A stretch of DNA of 5,558 bases from an uncultured Dialister sp. (lineage in GTDB: Bacteria > Bacillota > Negativicutes > Veillonellales > Dialisteraceae), in contig NZ_UPZP01000122.1 of assembly GCF_900538805.1 (NCBI RefSeq), forward strand, positions 1-5,558. Direction: 5' to 3'. Made by a program: the position numbers and the translations under genes. The notes beneath the pieces are model-generated. The model ran no database searches. It had not been told where the DNA came from and saw only the letters and a list, made by a program, of their open reading frames with translations. This document shows positions 5,351-5,558 of the stretch, piece by piece. The stretch's first letter is position 1; each line of letters opens with the position of its first letter.

Positions 5351-5390
5351 TTCCCCTTGAGGGGAAGTGCCGCGTAAGCGGCAAAAGGGT
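5351..5390. repeat. double-hairpin repeat module
   Basis: TTCCCC-ttga-GGGGAA (5351-5366) is followed one base later by TGCCGC-gtaa-GCGGCA (5368-5383) and then AAAGGGTGT. The order (polypyrimidine/polypurine hairpin, second hairpin, G-rich tail) matches the left arm of 5171-5217 although the bases differ. It thus looks like another member of the same repeat class, placed after the second spacer copy. Confidence 0.65.
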
Positions 5391-5499
5391 GTACGTGGCT
5401 ACAAGTCGAAATGATACTCTTTGCTGACCTGACTGCCAAACGGCAGCCTTCCCGCCGATTGGTATTTAACCATATTTCTGACACTTACGATTCTTACTG

Positions 5500-5523
5500 C
5501 GCGCATTCTGCATAGAATGCGCG
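5500..5523. repeat. perfect 10-bp hairpin
   Basis: CGCGCATTCT (5500-5509) pairs with AGAATGCGCG (5514-5523) around the loop GCAT. There is no T-run on either side, so a standard intrinsic terminator is unlikely. It may belong to the intergenic repeat tract or to an unseen gene beyond the window. Confidence 0.6.
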
Positions 5524-5558
5524 AGTCGACCAAAGTTGGCCCTTAGCCTGCCCATAAG

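Larger units (their letters stand above)
5099..5558. other. 460-nt non-coding repeat-rich region
   Basis: No credible gene, tRNA or rRNA is seen. The stretch is occupied by the composite repeats listed separately. Frames crossing it translate the same repeat twice (MALRHAALVTQKK and MAHRHVPTVTQK), as expected when spurious frames run through repeated DNA. Bases 5391-5499 show only a small CTGCC/GGCAG hairpin (5433-5437 with 5442-5446), and 5524-5558 show a 4-bp CCAA/TTGG pair and nothing else recognised. Confidence 0.7.

Noticed and set aside
5293..5484. Minus-strand 63-codon frame
   Set aside because: It lies antisense to the same repeats and double hairpin, has no recognisable domain and no convincing ribosome site.
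5400..5558. tRNA or other stable RNA gene near the right edge
   Set aside because: The small hairpins do not assemble into a cloverleaf, and no T-loop GTTCRA or CCA end was found.

Overview
The window most likely comes from a gut-type Negativicutes bacterium (Veillonellales, Dialister- or Megasphaera-like). This placement is inferred from gene content, moderate-to-high GC coding DNA, strong Shine-Dalgarno sites and dense hairpin-rich intergenic repeats. It was not tested by a search. Most of the window is ordinary chromosomal housekeeping sequence; the unusual material is in the two non-coding ends.

Layout. Bases 1-300 hold no gene. They contain a compact multi-hairpin element (about 104-237) with four GAACC boxes. 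On the minus strand, rpsT (ribosomal protein S20, TTG start, long acidic C-terminal tail) ends at an intrinsic terminator (257-293). A divergent promoter region (650-858) separates rpsT from a tightly packed plus-strand cluster. That cluster is acpS (holo-ACP synthase), nnr (fused NAD(P)HX epimerase/dehydratase), a ComEC-like metallo-beta-lactamase-fold lipoprotein, and a 73-residue DUF3006-type protein. Junctions are a 20-nt overlap, a 2-nt gap and a 1-nt overlap, so one mRNA from a promoter near 780-808 to a strong hairpin at 3915-3962 is likely. A separate gene follows (4032-5042) for a UroD/MtaA-superfamily protein with an HxC...C zinc-ligand pattern, closed by a textbook terminator (5056-5098).

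Bases 5099-5558 carry no credible gene. They consist of a composite repeat with two related units about 175-180 nt apart, a large nested inverted repeat (5171-5293), a third double-hairpin module (5351-5390) and a 10-bp hairpin (5500-5523).

How the genes work together. AcpS activates acyl carrier protein for lipid synthesis, and Nnr repairs damaged NAD(P)H; their pairing is a familiar bacterial arrangement. The lipoprotein hydrolase and DUF3006 gene form a second recognisable pair of unknown substrate. The UroD-family protein looks more like a corrinoid/thiol methyltransferase relative than haem-pathway HemE, but no corrinoid protein partner is visible here. No defence system, CRISPR array, transposase or phage gene was found.
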